NCBI GenBank assembly: GCA_964585785.1
Contig: CAZPFL010000007.1
Span: 1 to 50,044, forward strand
Direction of reading: 5' to 3'
DNA from: WHUA01 sp964585785
Lineage (GTDB): Bacteria > Pseudomonadota > Alphaproteobacteria > UBA8366
DNA: 50,044 bases
The notes under the pieces were generated by a model that saw only the letters and a program-made list of their open reading frames with translations, made no database searches and had not been told where the DNA came from. The first letter of the stretch is position 1. Every line of letters begins with the position of its first letter. Below, one piece after another: positions 1 through 8,218 of the stretch. A program made the position numbers and the translations under genes.

Positions 1-1
1 C

Positions 2-943
2 TCCATCTTCGGTCCTGTCTGCTTCAACGCGTCCGCCCCGGACGACGGCAACATGCGGGTCCTCAGCCAGACCGCCCGTCAGGACCAGAAGGAGAAATGG
101 CTCCGCCCCATCGCCGACGGAACGATCCGCTCCTCCTTCGTCATGACCGAGCCGCATCCCGGTTCGGGCTCCGACCCGATGATGATGCTGACCAAGGCCG
201 AGAAGAAGGGCGACAAGTGGATCGTCAACGGCCGCAAGTGGTTCATTACCGGGGCAGAGGCGGCGACCCACTTCATCCTGATGGCCCAGACATCGGACGA
301 CCCGCGGCGCGGGCTCACCGCCTTCCTCTACCACAAGGATTCCCCCGGCTGGCGCATCGAGCGGCGTATCCCGATCATGGGACCGGAAGAGCATGGCGGC
401 CATTGCGAGCTGGTCTACGAGGACATGGAGATCCCCGACGAGGACCGGCTGATGGAGGTCGGCGACGGCCTCAAGGTGACGCAGATCCGCCTCGGCCCGG
501 CGCGGCTGACCCATTGCATGCGCTGGCTCGGCCTCGCCAAGCGGGCGATGGAGATCGCGACCGAGTATGTCGGCCGCCGCGAGGCGTTCGGCAGCAAGCT
601 CGCCGAGCGTGAAAGCGTGCAGTGGCTGCTCGGCGAGGCGGCGCTCGACATCCAGCTCAGCCGCATGCTGACCATGCACGCCGCCTGGACGCTGGACCAG
701 GGCGCCTTCGCCCGCAAGGAAGTCTCGATGGCGAAGATCCAGGTCGCCGACACGCTGCACAAGGCGGTCGACACCGCGATCCAGCTCAACGGCGCGCGCG
801 GCTACTCCAAGGACACGGTCCTGGAATGGATCTACCGCTACGCCCGCCAGGCCCGTTTGGTCGACGGCGCCTCGGAAGTCCACAAGATGGTGCTGGCGCG
901 CAACCTGATAAAGGAAGGCAACGACTTCTGGCGCTGGGGATAG
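2..943 (+). CDS. Acyl-CoA dehydrogenase, 5' end cut by window
   Basis: C-terminal 313 residues of an acyl-CoA dehydrogenase, a flavoenzyme that oxidises acyl-CoA to enoyl-CoA. The frame is open back to base 2 and already reads as family sequence before the first ATG at 53 (GPVCFNASAPDDGN), so that ATG is internal and the true start lies outside. The middle beta domain shows TEPHPGSGSDP and WIVNGRKWFITGA. The C-terminal helical domain ends in RLVDGASEVHK, where many family members have YEGT. The D-G-x-x-E-V-H form recalls the ACAD10/11-like subgroup, in which an acidic residue there is the catalytic base. The substrate cannot be read from sequence. A NIPSNAP-like gene follows after 53 bp and may be cotranscribed. 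Confidence 0.93.
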   Translation, partial: SIFGPVCFNASAPDDGNMRVLSQTARQDQKEKWLRPIADGTIRSSFVMTEPHPGSGSDPMMMLTKAEKKGDKWIVNGRKWFITGAEAATHFILMAQTSDDPRRGLTAFLYHKDSPGWRIERRIPIMGPEEHGGHCELVYEDMEIPDEDRLMEVGDGLKVTQIRLGPARLTHCMRWLGLAKRAMEIATEYVGRREAFGSKLAERESVQWLLGEAALDIQLSRMLTMHAAWTLDQGAFARKEVSMAKIQVADTLHKAVDTAIQLNGARGYSKDTVLEWIYRYARQARLVDGASEVHKMVLARNLIKEGNDFWRWG

Positions 944-996
944 GACAGGGCCAGGGTGGGGGTGACAACCAACAACATTCACGGGAGGAACGCACC

Positions 997-1323
997 ATGA
1001 TCGTCGACAAGCGCATTTACACGCTGAAGCCGGGCAGCACGCCGGCCTATCTGAAGATCTACGAAGAATACGGCATGAAGACGCAGATCAAGCATCTCGG
1101 CAAGCCCGTGGGCTGGTTCTTCGCCGAGGTCGGCGCGCTCAACCGCATCACCCATATCTGGGCCTTCGACGACATGGCCGACCGTGCCAAGAAGCGCGCC
1201 GCCATGGCCGCCGATCCGGACTGGAAAACCTATCGCGCCAAAATGGCCGAGGCCGACCTCCGGATTGCCCAGGAGAACGAAATCCTGATCGCAGCCCCCT
1301 GGTCGCCCGACCCGCGCGGGTAA
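997..1323 (+). CDS. NIPSNAP family protein
   Basis: A 108-residue protein of the NIPSNAP type (dimeric alpha/beta-barrel fold). The start ATG at 997 sits behind a clear GGGAGGA ribosome site; the open frame extends upstream to 622 but overlaps the dehydrogenase. The N-terminal strand DKRIYTLKPGSTPAYLKIYE, the central GWFFAEVGALNRITHIWAFDDM and the DPDWKTY segment are family hallmarks. Biochemical roles in bacteria are mostly unknown. Such genes often accompany catabolic acyl-CoA enzymes, as here, so a helper or small-molecule-binding role in the same pathway is an inference. Confidence 0.82.
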   Translation: MIVDKRIYTLKPGSTPAYLKIYEEYGMKTQIKHLGKPVGWFFAEVGALNRITHIWAFDDMADRAKKRAAMAADPDWKTYRAKMAEADLRIAQENEILIAAPWSPDPRG

Positions 1324-1636
1324 GGCCTACCGCCTCGACGATGTGCCGGCGCTGCACAAGGTGCCGCCGGTGCGGAATTTAATGAAAGCTGGCAACGGCT
1401 TCCGGCGCCGGGCGTAGGGCGGGTCCCGTTTCCCGCCCAGCGGCCAGGGCGGTTTGCCGCAGGCCTTGGAATTGCCCGCCCGCGGCCTACCTTTCCTCCC
1501 TTCGCGGGGCTGGATAGGCCCGCGCCATGGGTGTATAGGCTATTTTCCGCCTGAATGGCGGACCGGCGGATCCGTCCATAGGTCGCCGGCCTAAGAAAGA
1601 TCCGGGCTCTTTTTTCCGGACTTCACAACGGGGTTC
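1324..1636. other. Intergenic region before kup, possible gene remnant
   Basis: These 313 bases contain no convincing gene. Bases 1325-1417 read for 30 codons without a stop in a protein-like frame (begins AYRLDDVPALHK, ends before TAG at 1415) but have no start codon or ribosome site, so this could be the tail of a decayed gene or chance. The stretch just before kup (about 1590-1615) is locally richer in A and T and may hold the kup promoter, but no clean -35/-10 pair was seen. Confidence 0.4.
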
Positions 1637-3574
1637 ATGACGGTCACCAGTCCAGTTCGAAACGTCCGGCCGAACGGTCCGCCGGAGCAAAGCCCCATCG
1701 ACCCAGCCCCCGTTGCGCCCCGCAGCGGCGGGACGATGATGCTCGCGGCGCTCGGCGTCGTCTTCGGCGACATCGGCACGAGCCCGCTCTATGCGATGCG
1801 GGAGAGCTTCATTGGCCCGCATCCGCTGCCGATCGAGCGCGGCAACATCCTGGGCGTGCTGTCGCTGGTCTTCTGGACGATCACCCTGGTCGTCTCGATC
1901 AAATACGTCGCCATGATGATGCGCGCCGACAACCGGGGCGAGGGCGGCAGCCTCGCCATGGTGGCGATCCTCGAGCGCGTCGTCGGTGGCCGCCCGATCG
2001 CGGCGGGCATCGCGACACTCGGCATCCTGGCCGCCGCGCTGTTCTACGGCGACAGCATGATCACGCCGGCGATTTCCGTGCTCAGCGCGGTCGAGGGGCT
2101 GCGCGTCGCGGCGCCACATCTCGACATCTTCATCGTCCCGATCACCGTCGGCATCGTCACCGGCCTGTTCCTGCTGCAGCGCCACGGCGCCGGCACCATC
2201 GGCCGCTTCTTCGGGCCGATCATGCTGGTGTGGTTCGTCACGCTGGGCGTGGTCGGCCTCATGAGCATCGCCAAGGGGCCGCATGTGCTGCTCGCGCTCT
2301 CGCCCAGCTACGCGGTGATGTTCGTTGTCCACGACGGCCTGCGGGCCTTCCTCGCCTTCGGCTCGGTCTTCCTGGCGGTCACCGGCGCCGAGGCGCTCTA
2401 TGCCGACATGGGACATTTCGGCAAGCTGCCGATCCGCCTTGCCTGGTACGGCATCGCGCTGCCGGGCCTGCTGCTGAACTACTTCGGGCAGGGCGCGTTG
2501 CTTCTCGCCAACGCCGGCGCCATCGACAACCCTTTCATCCGGCTCGTCCCGCATGTCATGGCCCTGCCGATGGTGATCCTGGCGGGGGTTGCGACCGTCA
2601 TCGCCTCCCAGGCCGTAATCTCGGGCGCGTTCTCGGTCACCCAGCAGGCGGTCCATTTCGGCTACCTGCCGCGGCTCCGCACGGTCTACACCTCCGAGCA
2701 CGAGCGCGGACAGATCTACATTCCCGCCGTCAACTGGGTGTTGTTCGCCGCGGTGATCGCGCTGGTCATCGGATTCAGAAGCTCGACCAACCTCGCCTCG
2801 GCGTACGGCATTGCCGTGTCGGGCACGATGGTGCTCGACAGCGTGCTGCTGACGATGGTCGCGGTGCTGATCTGGCAGTGGAGCCGGCGAAAGGCCTTCA
2901 TGCTGCTCGGCCTGTTCTTCGTCGTCGACCTGACCTTCTTCGCCGCCAACGCCACCAAGATTCCCTATGGCGGCTGGTTCCCGCTCGCCATCGGCCTGTT
3001 GATCTACGGCGTGCTGACCACCTGGAAAGCCGGCCGCAAGCTGCTGCTGAAGGCGGAGAATACCGAGGCCGTGACGATCGACGACCTGCTGCCGAGCCTG
3101 CAGGGGATCACCCAGGTCGAGGGGACGGCGATCTTCCTCACCAGCGACAGCGAAGGCGTGCCGGCCGCGCTATTGCATAACCTCAAGCACAACAAGGTAC
3201 TGCACGAGCACAACATCCTGCTGACCGTGCGGATCGAGGACCATGCCCGCGTGGCGCCGTCGGAGCATCTCGAATACGAGGATCTCGGGCACGGGTTCCG
3301 CCGGCTCGTCCTGAAATACGGTTATCTCGACATGATCGACATCCCGCGCGCGCTGGCGCACGCCAAGGAGTCCGAGCTCGGCTTCTTCTACTTCCCGATG
3401 GCGGTGTCCTATTTCATCAGCCGCGAGACGCTGATCGCCGCGCCCGGCGGCGGCATGAGCCTGCTGCGCAAGAAGATCTTCATCCTGATGTGGCGCACCG
3501 CCGTGAGCGCCATGGAGTTCTTCCGCCTGCCGACCAACCGCGTCGTCGAGCTGGGCGCTCAGGCGCGGCTCTAG
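1637..3574 (+). CDS. kup: Kup/Trk-type low-affinity potassium transporter
   Basis: A 645-residue inner-membrane protein of the KUP/HAK/KT family, which takes up potassium, usually by proton symport. A hydrophilic N-terminus of about 33 residues is followed by the signature GDIGTSPLYA at residues 44-53 in the first membrane helix. About twelve hydrophobic segments follow, then a soluble C-terminal domain from roughly residue 460 (NTEAVTIDDLLPSL, HNILLTVRIEDHARV, GFRRLVLKYGYLDMIDIPRAL), all typical of Kup. Length matches the family (about 620-650). It stands alone, with a strong hairpin shortly after its stop. The ATG at 1637 is preceded by a weak GGGG ribosome site. Confidence 0.96.
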   Translation: MTVTSPVRNVRPNGPPEQSPIDPAPVAPRSGGTMMLAALGVVFGDIGTSPLYAMRESFIGPHPLPIERGNILGVLSLVFWTITLVVSIKYVAMMMRADNRGEGGSLAMVAILERVVGGRPIAAGIATLGILAAALFYGDSMITPAISVLSAVEGLRVAAPHLDIFIVPITVGIVTGLFLLQRHGAGTIGRFFGPIMLVWFVTLGVVGLMSIAKGPHVLLALSPSYAVMFVVHDGLRAFLAFGSVFLAVTGAEALYADMGHFGKLPIRLAWYGIALPGLLLNYFGQGALLLANAGAIDNPFIRLVPHVMALPMVILAGVATVIASQAVISGAFSVTQQAVHFGYLPRLRTVYTSEHERGQIYIPAVNWVLFAAVIALVIGFRSSTNLASAYGIAVSGTMVLDSVLLTMVAVLIWQWSRRKAFMLLGLFFVVDLTFFAANATKIPYGGWFPLAIGLLIYGVLTTWKAGRKLLLKAENTEAVTIDDLLPSLQGITQVEGTAIFLTSDSEGVPAALLHNLKHNKVLHEHNILLTVRIEDHARVAPSEHLEYEDLGHGFRRLVLKYGYLDMIDIPRALAHAKESELGFFYFPMAVSYFISRETLIAAPGGGMSLLRKKIFILMWRTAVSAMEFFRLPTNRVVELGAQARL

Positions 3575-3593
3575 CGCGGCGCGCGGGCGAGGG

Positions 3594-3614
3594 GCGCCGT
3601 CGGGGAGACGGCGC
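3594..3614 (+). terminator. Hairpin downstream of kup
   Basis: A perfect 8-bp stem (GCGCCGTC / GACGGCGC) with a 5-base loop, starting 20 bases after the kup stop. No T run follows, so it is not a classical intrinsic terminator. It could protect the mRNA end or pause transcription. Confidence 0.4.
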
Positions 3615-3689
3615 GGCCGGCGCGCGCATCCCGAAACCAAGCCGAGAGCCACCGCCGGCAATTGACTTGCGCCATGCCATTTGTTCATG

Positions 3690-3708
3690 ATGTTGCTTAG
3701 GTCAACAT
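3690..3708. promoter_or_regulatory. Candidate MarR operator
   Basis: The inverted repeat ATGTTG-N7-CAACAT ends three bases before the start codon of the MarR-GNAT gene. Its size and position fit an autoregulatory MarR-box. A TTGACT at 3662-3667 could be the -35 element of the same promoter. The assignment rests on symmetry and location only. Confidence 0.45.
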
Positions 3709-3711
3709 TAT

Positions 3712-4650
3712 ATGAAAATCAGCAATATTATGGATTCCGACGTCAAGGCCGTCCGCGCGTTCAACCGCTTCCACACCCGCCTCGTCGGCGCGCTCAACGA
3801 GCACCTGCTCAATTCAAACTATTCCCTGCCGCAAGCGCGGGTCCTGTATGAGATCGCCAATGCGCCGCGCGGGGAGGCGCCCTCGGCCCGCGGTCTCGGT
3901 GGGCGGCTGCACATGGACACCGGCTATCTTAGCCGCCTGCTCGCCGGGCTCGAGGCGGAAGGGCTGATCGACCGCAGCCCGAGCCCCGAGAACGCCAAGC
4001 GCCTCGCGCTCACGCTCGCGGAGAAGGGGCGCGCCGTCTTCGACGGGCTCGACAAGGCGTCCGCCAAGGAAGTCGCCGCGCTGCTCGCGCCGCTGTCCGA
4101 GCGCGAGCGGCGCGAGCTCGTCGGCGCCATGGCCCGCATCAGGCGCCTGCTCGGCGACCTGCCGCAAGACCGCACCTTCATCCTGCGCGATCCCGAGCCG
4201 GGGGATCTCGGCTGGATCGCCCACCGGCAGGCCCGCCTCTATACGGAGGAATACGGCTGGGACTGGACCTACGAGGGGCTCGTCGCCGAGATCCTGGGCC
4301 AGTTCGTGAAGACCTTCGACCCGGCGAAGGAGCGCTGCTGGGTCGCCGAGCGTGACGGCGGGATCGTCGGGTCGGTCTTCGTCGTCAAGCAGGACGAGGC
4401 GACCGCGAAGCTGCGGCTGCTGTATATCGAGCCCTCGGCGCGCGGCCTCGGCCTCGGCCGCCGGCTCGTCGACGAATGCCTCCGCTTCGCGCGGTCGAAA
4501 GGCTACCGGCGCATCGTGCTCTGGACCAACGACGTCCTCGTCTCGGCGCGGCGTATCTACGAAGCCGCCGGCTTCACGCTCGTCGAATCGGAGCCCCACC
4601 ATAGCTTCGGCAAGGACCTGGTCGGCCAGATCTGGGCGCGCGACCTTTAA
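3712..4650 (+). CDS. MarR transcription factor fused to GNAT acetyltransferase
   Basis: A 312-residue two-domain protein. Residues 1-150 form a MarR-type winged helix (LPQARVLYEIANA, then LHMDTGYLSRLLAGLEAEGLI as the recognition region). Residues 155-312 are a GNAT domain with the acetyl-CoA loop ARGLGLGRRLVDECLRFARSKGYRRIVLWT at about 243. The fusion is a recognised architecture in bacteria; the acetylated substrate is unknown. No good ribosome site precedes ATG 3712 or the internal ATG at 3730, so the mRNA may be leaderless. A palindrome abuts the start, suggesting autoregulation. The acyl-CoA ligase downstream lies 93 bp away on the same strand. Confidence 0.9.
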   Translation: MKISNIMDSDVKAVRAFNRFHTRLVGALNEHLLNSNYSLPQARVLYEIANAPRGEAPSARGLGGRLHMDTGYLSRLLAGLEAEGLIDRSPSPENAKRLALTLAEKGRAVFDGLDKASAKEVAALLAPLSERERRELVGAMARIRRLLGDLPQDRTFILRDPEPGDLGWIAHRQARLYTEEYGWDWTYEGLVAEILGQFVKTFDPAKERCWVAERDGGIVGSVFVVKQDEATAKLRLLYIEPSARGLGLGRRLVDECLRFARSKGYRRIVLWTNDVLVSARRIYEAAGFTLVESEPHHSFGKDLVGQIWARDL

Positions 4651-4743
4651 CACACGGTCGTTTAGCGCTATGCGCACATCCTCACGGTTGCTACGGTTGG
4701 CGCAAACATAAGCGCACCGCCGTTGCAACCAGGGAGGATCGCC

Positions 4744-6291
4744 ATGCCGATTTCCGGGCCGCCGCTGGATGGGCCCGTTGCGCTTCCCGAGATCCTGAAA
4801 AAAGGCCTCGTCCTGAAGCCGGACGCGGACGCGCTGGTCTCGCGGCGGAAGCGGTGGAGCTGGCGGAAGCTGGACGACGCGTCGAGCCGGCTGGCTGCGG
4901 GCTATCTCGGCCTCGGTCTCGCGCCGGGCGACCGCGTCGCCTCGCTCATGCCGAACCGGACGGAGCTGCTGGTCCATTACATCGCCTGCATGAAATGCGG
5001 GATGGTCGCAATGCCGCTCAACTACCGCTACATGGCGCCGGAGATCGATCACGCGCTCGAGGTCGGCGGCGCGAAGATCCTGCTGGCGCATGACGAGCGG
5101 CGCGCCGACCTCGCGTTGAGTAAGCTGGCCGGCAATCTGCCGCTCGGCCGGATCAGCTATAACGATGATGGCGATGGCGATGCGCCCGGCTTCAGGTCGC
5201 TCGCGGAAGGCGCGCCGAGCCGCGATTTCGCCCCGCCGAAGCCGGCGGACCCGGCGATCATCTTCTTCACCTCGGGCAGCACCGGCAAGCCGAAGGGCGT
5301 CTGCCACAGCTTCGAGACGCTGGGCTGGATCATCGCCAGCGCCGTCAAGAGCTTCGACATGGGGCCTGACGACGTCATGATGCCCGCGGGATCGGCGTCG
5401 CATGTCGGCGGGCACCACCTGTCGCTGATGACCTTCGCCGCCGCGGGCAAGGTCGTGACGGCGCGGACGTTTGACGGCGACGAGATCCTGCCGCTGCTGC
5501 GCGAGGAACGGCCGACCAAGATGTGGATGCTGCCCTCCGCGCTCTATGCGCTGACGCGCGACCACGGCGCCCGCCGCGAGGACTTCGCCTCGGTCAAGGC
5601 GTGCTTCTCGGGCGGCGACAAGGTCTCCGACGCGCTGGAGAAGGAATTCACGGAGCTCGCCGGCATCGCGATCGACGAAGACTACGGCATGACCGAGATC
5701 GGCATTCCGACGGTCACGCCGCCTTTCGCGCAGAAGACCGGCTCCGTCGGGCCGCTCGCGCCGGGCTACCAGGCGTCGCTGCGCGACAGCGACCGCCGCG
5801 AGGTGCCGACCGGCACGGACGGGCGCCTCTGGATCAAGTTCCCGGGCAATATGGTCGGCTACTGGAACAATCCAAAGGCGACCGCCGAGACGGTCGTGGA
5901 CGGCTGGCTCGACACCGGCGACGTGATGAGCGCCGACGCGGACGGCTATCTCTGGTTCCACGGCCGCCAGAAGCAGATCATCATCCACGACGGCTCGAAC
6001 ATCTGCCCGCAGGAGGTGGAGGCGGCGCTCCTGGAGCATGACGCGGTTTCCAGCGCCGGCGTCGTCGGCGTGCTGAGCCGCATGCACGGCGAAAACGTGC
6101 GCGGCTACGTCACGCTGGACCCGGCCGCGCCGAAGCCGACGACGCAAGAGCTGATCCAGTTCGCCCGCGCGCGCGTCGGCTACAAGGCGCCGGAGGAGAT
6201 CGTCGTCCTCGACGAGATGCCGCTGAACGCGACCGGCAAGGTGGACCGGGTAACGCTGAAGAAGATGGCGGCAGCGGGCCAGCTCGCCTAA
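4744..6291 (+). CDS. AMP-dependent acyl-CoA synthetase/ligase
   Basis: A 515-residue ANL-superfamily adenylating enzyme that activates a carboxylic acid to acyl-AMP and then to the CoA thioester. Motifs in order: phosphate loop FFTSGSTGKPKGV near residue 173, YGMTE near 313, GWLDTGD near 387 (the Asp that binds the ribose), and NATGKVDR near 496 carrying the catalytic lysine. The ATG at 4744 is chosen because AGGGAGG lies just upstream; an in-frame ATG at 4723 precedes that ribosome site. Substrate is unknown; the short N-terminus and the cyclohexanecarboxylate/crotonobetaine-ligase-like look favour a medium-size or aromatic acid, which is inference. Confidence 0.92.
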   Translation: MPISGPPLDGPVALPEILKKGLVLKPDADALVSRRKRWSWRKLDDASSRLAAGYLGLGLAPGDRVASLMPNRTELLVHYIACMKCGMVAMPLNYRYMAPEIDHALEVGGAKILLAHDERRADLALSKLAGNLPLGRISYNDDGDGDAPGFRSLAEGAPSRDFAPPKPADPAIIFFTSGSTGKPKGVCHSFETLGWIIASAVKSFDMGPDDVMMPAGSASHVGGHHLSLMTFAAAGKVVTARTFDGDEILPLLREERPTKMWMLPSALYALTRDHGARREDFASVKACFSGGDKVSDALEKEFTELAGIAIDEDYGMTEIGIPTVTPPFAQKTGSVGPLAPGYQASLRDSDRREVPTGTDGRLWIKFPGNMVGYWNNPKATAETVVDGWLDTGDVMSADADGYLWFHGRQKQIIIHDGSNICPQEVEAALLEHDAVSSAGVVGVLSRMHGENVRGYVTLDPAAPKPTTQELIQFARARVGYKAPEEIVVLDEMPLNATGKVDRVTLKKMAAAGQLA

Positions 6292-6312
6292 GCCGCCAAG
6301 CCGGGCCGGCGC

Positions 6313-6621
6313 CTATTCCATCGCCTCGAAGGTGCCGCCCTGGCGCGCAGTCATGGTCTTGCGCACGCGATGCCAGTTGGGCGTCTCGGCCGCTTCCTCC
6401 CACGCCTTCGACTGCGGGATGTCGGGCGATTCCAGCTCGTAGATCGCGAGGTAGCGCGGGATTTCGCCGCGCTTGCCGCCGCGGATCTTGAAGCGCCGCC
6501 CGCTGATCACGCCAGGCACGCTGGTGATGCGCGGCACGTGCTCCTCGTCATAGAGGCGGTTGAACTCCGCCTCATGCTCGGGCGGGACGTCGATCTGGGC
6601 GATATGAATGTATTTGGCCAT
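6313..6621 (-). CDS. Small EthD-like alpha/beta-barrel protein (paralog 1)
   Basis: A 102-residue protein, MAKYIHIAQIDVPPEHEAEFN at the start, with RLYDEEHVPRITSVPGVISGRRF and a RYLAIYELESPDIPQSKAWEEAAETPNW segment. This strand-helix pattern with a central YDEEHVP resembles dimeric alpha/beta-barrel proteins of the EthD/DUF4286 kind, whose roles are often unknown. It is clearly paralogous to the next upstream gene at 6777-7079, sharing the YD-EHVP core, the RYLA-YE-E-PDIP strand and a T-A-R-GG/RGVF-like end. The ribosome site is GGGAGGAGC before the ATG. It converges on the acyl-CoA ligase with only 21 bp between stops. Confidence 0.78.
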   Translation of the reverse strand: MAKYIHIAQIDVPPEHEAEFNRLYDEEHVPRITSVPGVISGRRFKIRGGKRGEIPRYLAIYELESPDIPQSKAWEEAAETPNWHRVRKTMTARQGGTFEAME

Positions 6622-6657
6622 GGGTGGGGCTCCTCCCGGTTGGGCAGCCTGCCATGG

Positions 6658-6737
6658 ATGCCACGCATGAAGCGTGGCATGACGAATTCGGTAGGGTGCC
6701 TAAAACCACTCGTCACCCCACGGCTTGTCCGTGGGGT
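6658..6737. repeat. Two intergenic palindromes (REP-like)
   Basis: Two perfect hairpins lie between the paralogous small genes: 9-bp arms ATGCCACGC/GCGTGGCAT at 6658-6680, and ACCCCACGG/CCGTGGGGT around a 5-base loop at 6715-6737. A near-identical hairpin with ACACCACGG arms recurs at 49801. Such 'cacggcttg-ccgtgg' palindromes are familiar as dispersed intergenic repeats in alphaproteobacterial genomes; they may act as mRNA stabilisers or terminators. Confidence 0.7.
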
Positions 6738-6776
6738 CCATGGGGCAGCGCGCGACGGTTCGTACCGGCCCTTACG

Positions 6777-7079
6777 TCACATCTTCCGGAACACGCCGCG
6801 GCGGCGGGCGGTGATGTGGCCGCGGACGGACATCCAGCCCGGCGTCGTCGCCGCCTTTTGCCATTCCGCGCTCTCCGGGATGTCCGGGCGCTCGATCTCG
6901 TAGACCGCGAGGTAGCGCAGCTCGTCCTCGCCGTTGCGCTCCAGCTCGTAGCGCGTGCCCGACTTCACGCCCTTGACCTTGAGCAGGTTGGGGACGTGCT
7001 CGCCGTCGTAAAGCTCGTTGAACTCCTTGACATGCTTTTCGTTGACGTCGAGCTGCACGATGAGAATGTAATCAGCCAT
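6777..7079 (-). CDS. Small EthD-like alpha/beta-barrel protein (paralog 2)
   Basis: A 100-residue protein, second of a tandem pair. It starts MADYILIVQLDVNEKHVKEFN, has ELYDGEHVPNLLKVKGVKSGTRY and RYLAVYEIERPDIPESAEWQKAATTPGW, and ends in a basic stretch RRRGVFRKM. The pattern matches paralog 1 almost strand for strand, so the two genes arose by duplication, now separated by 155 bp with two palindromes. It is preceded by AAGGAGCG, a good ribosome site. It sits 37 bp downstream of the epimerase gene on the same strand and is probably cotranscribed. Function unknown; a binding or small ring-cleavage role is possible by fold analogy only. Confidence 0.78.
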   Translation of the reverse strand: MADYILIVQLDVNEKHVKEFNELYDGEHVPNLLKVKGVKSGTRYELERNGEDELRYLAVYEIERPDIPESAEWQKAATTPGWMSVRGHITARRRGVFRKM

Positions 7080-7116
7080 GTGTCGCTCCTTCTTGCGTTT
7101 CCGGTTTACCTAATAT

Positions 7117-8064
7117 TCATCCGATGGGCGGCATCTGCCGCTCGGCCCGCGCCTCGTTGATCTGGTCCAGCACGCGGCGCTCGAAGGACGGGACGCGATA
7201 ATCGATGGCTTGCTCGAGCCGTGTCCCGTTCACTTTCTTGATCGTCAGATAGGATACCGCGTCCTCGGCGAAACGGATATCCGCATCGGGGATGTGGCGG
7301 CGGACGATGTCGACCGCGTCCTGCACGGTGGCCGGCGTGCTGAGCCCGGCGTAGACCGGCAGCTTGAGGTTCTCCGCGAAGCAGATCCGCACCATGCACT
7401 CCGCCACGTCGTCGACATAGATCACCGGCGCCTGCTGGCGCGCGTCCACGTCGGAGACCGCCGGCTCGCCCACCGCGGCGGCGGAGATAACGCGCGAGAT
7501 GGCGCTGCTGCGCCCGGTCACCCGGCCGTGGCCGAACACCATCGCGATGCGGATGCCGCGGGTGTCCAGCCCGAAGTTGCGCGTGTAGGCCTTGGCCGTC
7601 TCCTCGTTGATCAACTTGGCGTAGCCGTAGAGGCTGTAGGGATGGCGGTCGGACTCCTCGTCGACCGCGACGTCGCCGTAGCGCGACTGGTCGCCATAGG
7701 TCGAGATCGAGGTGGCGTAGCAGACGCGTTTGACGCCGCTGTGGCGCCCCGCCTCGAAGACGTTGGTCGCGCCCGTGATGTTGACCGCGAAGCCGATCGC
7801 CGGCTCTTCCTCGGTCAGCGGCACCAGCACGGCGGCCATGTGGATAACGCGCTCGACGCCGTGGTCGCGCATCGCGGCCAGCACCCGGTCGTAGTCGCGG
7901 ATGTCGCCGGCAATCCGGCGCAGCCGCGGGTTGTCGCGCTCGTGGTCGAGGCGTGGCTGGTCCGCCAGCGCGTCGAAGGAAACCACGCGCTCGCCCTGCG
8001 CGAGCAGCCGCTTCACGATGCGGGCGCCGATCAAGCCGCCGCCGCCGGTCACCAACACGGTCAT
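7117..8064 (-). CDS. NAD-dependent epimerase/dehydratase (extended SDR)
   Basis: A 315-residue extended short-chain dehydrogenase. The Rossmann signature VTGGGGLIGARIVKRLL occupies residues 4-20, an acidic segment DIRDYDRVLAAM lies near 60, VIHMAAVLVPL is the usual post-beta4 motif, and the catalytic pair is YGYAK near residue 146 with an upstream ATSISTYGD serine region. It should act on a nucleotide sugar or a related alcohol/ketone using NAD(P). The neighbours are two small EthD-like genes rather than sugar genes, so a catabolic role (such as a lignin-fragment or steroid dehydrogenase) is equally possible. The ribosome site GGGAGG precedes the ATG at 8064. Confidence 0.9.
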   Translation of the reverse strand: MTVLVTGGGGLIGARIVKRLLAQGERVVSFDALADQPRLDHERDNPRLRRIAGDIRDYDRVLAAMRDHGVERVIHMAAVLVPLTEEEPAIGFAVNITGATNVFEAGRHSGVKRVCYATSISTYGDQSRYGDVAVDEESDRHPYSLYGYAKLINEETAKAYTRNFGLDTRGIRIAMVFGHGRVTGRSSAISRVISAAAVGEPAVSDVDARQQAPVIYVDDVAECMVRICFAENLKLPVYAGLSTPATVQDAVDIVRRHIPDADIRFAEDAVSYLTIKKVNGTRLEQAIDYRVPSFERRVLDQINEARAERQMPPIG

Positions 8065-8087
8065 GCTTTTCCTCCCGCTTTTCCAAG

Positions 8088-8160
8088 CCTCATCTTGAGC
8101 TTGTCGAAAGATGAGGCCGCGCCAATCGCCGCCTGCTTCGACAAGCTCAGCATGAGGCTC
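8088..8160. repeat. Inverted pair of REP-like palindromes
   Basis: A perfect hairpin with arms CCTCATCTT/AAGATGAGG (8088-8116, loop containing GAGCTTGTCGA) is followed by a second copy of the same element on the other strand (8131-8160, reading GCTTCGACAAGCTCAGCATGAGG). A related pair lies at 46626-46711. Dispersed copies of this 'CCTCAT..TGAGCTTGTCGAA..ATGAGG' element are common in alphaproteobacterial intergenic DNA. Confidence 0.75.
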
Positions 8161-8218
8161 ACCTGCTATCGTGTGAAAAGTATAGCGCGCGGTCCGGCTC
8201 GGGCGGAAATGCCGGCGC

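Noticed and set aside
1325..1417. Tail of a decayed gene after the NIPSNAP gene
   Set aside because: Thirty codons of protein-like sequence but no start, ribosome site or recognisable family; kept only as a note in the intergenic entry.
1487..2701. A 404-codon minus-strand frame opposite kup
   Set aside because: Charged low-complexity composition from the mirrored kup codons; no motif and no ribosome site.
3814..6147. A 777-codon minus-strand open frame opposite the MarR-GNAT and acyl-CoA ligase genes
   Set aside because: Rich in Arg and Asp/Val/Glu with no recognisable motif and fully antisense to two well-supported genes; typical of shadow frames in high-GC DNA.
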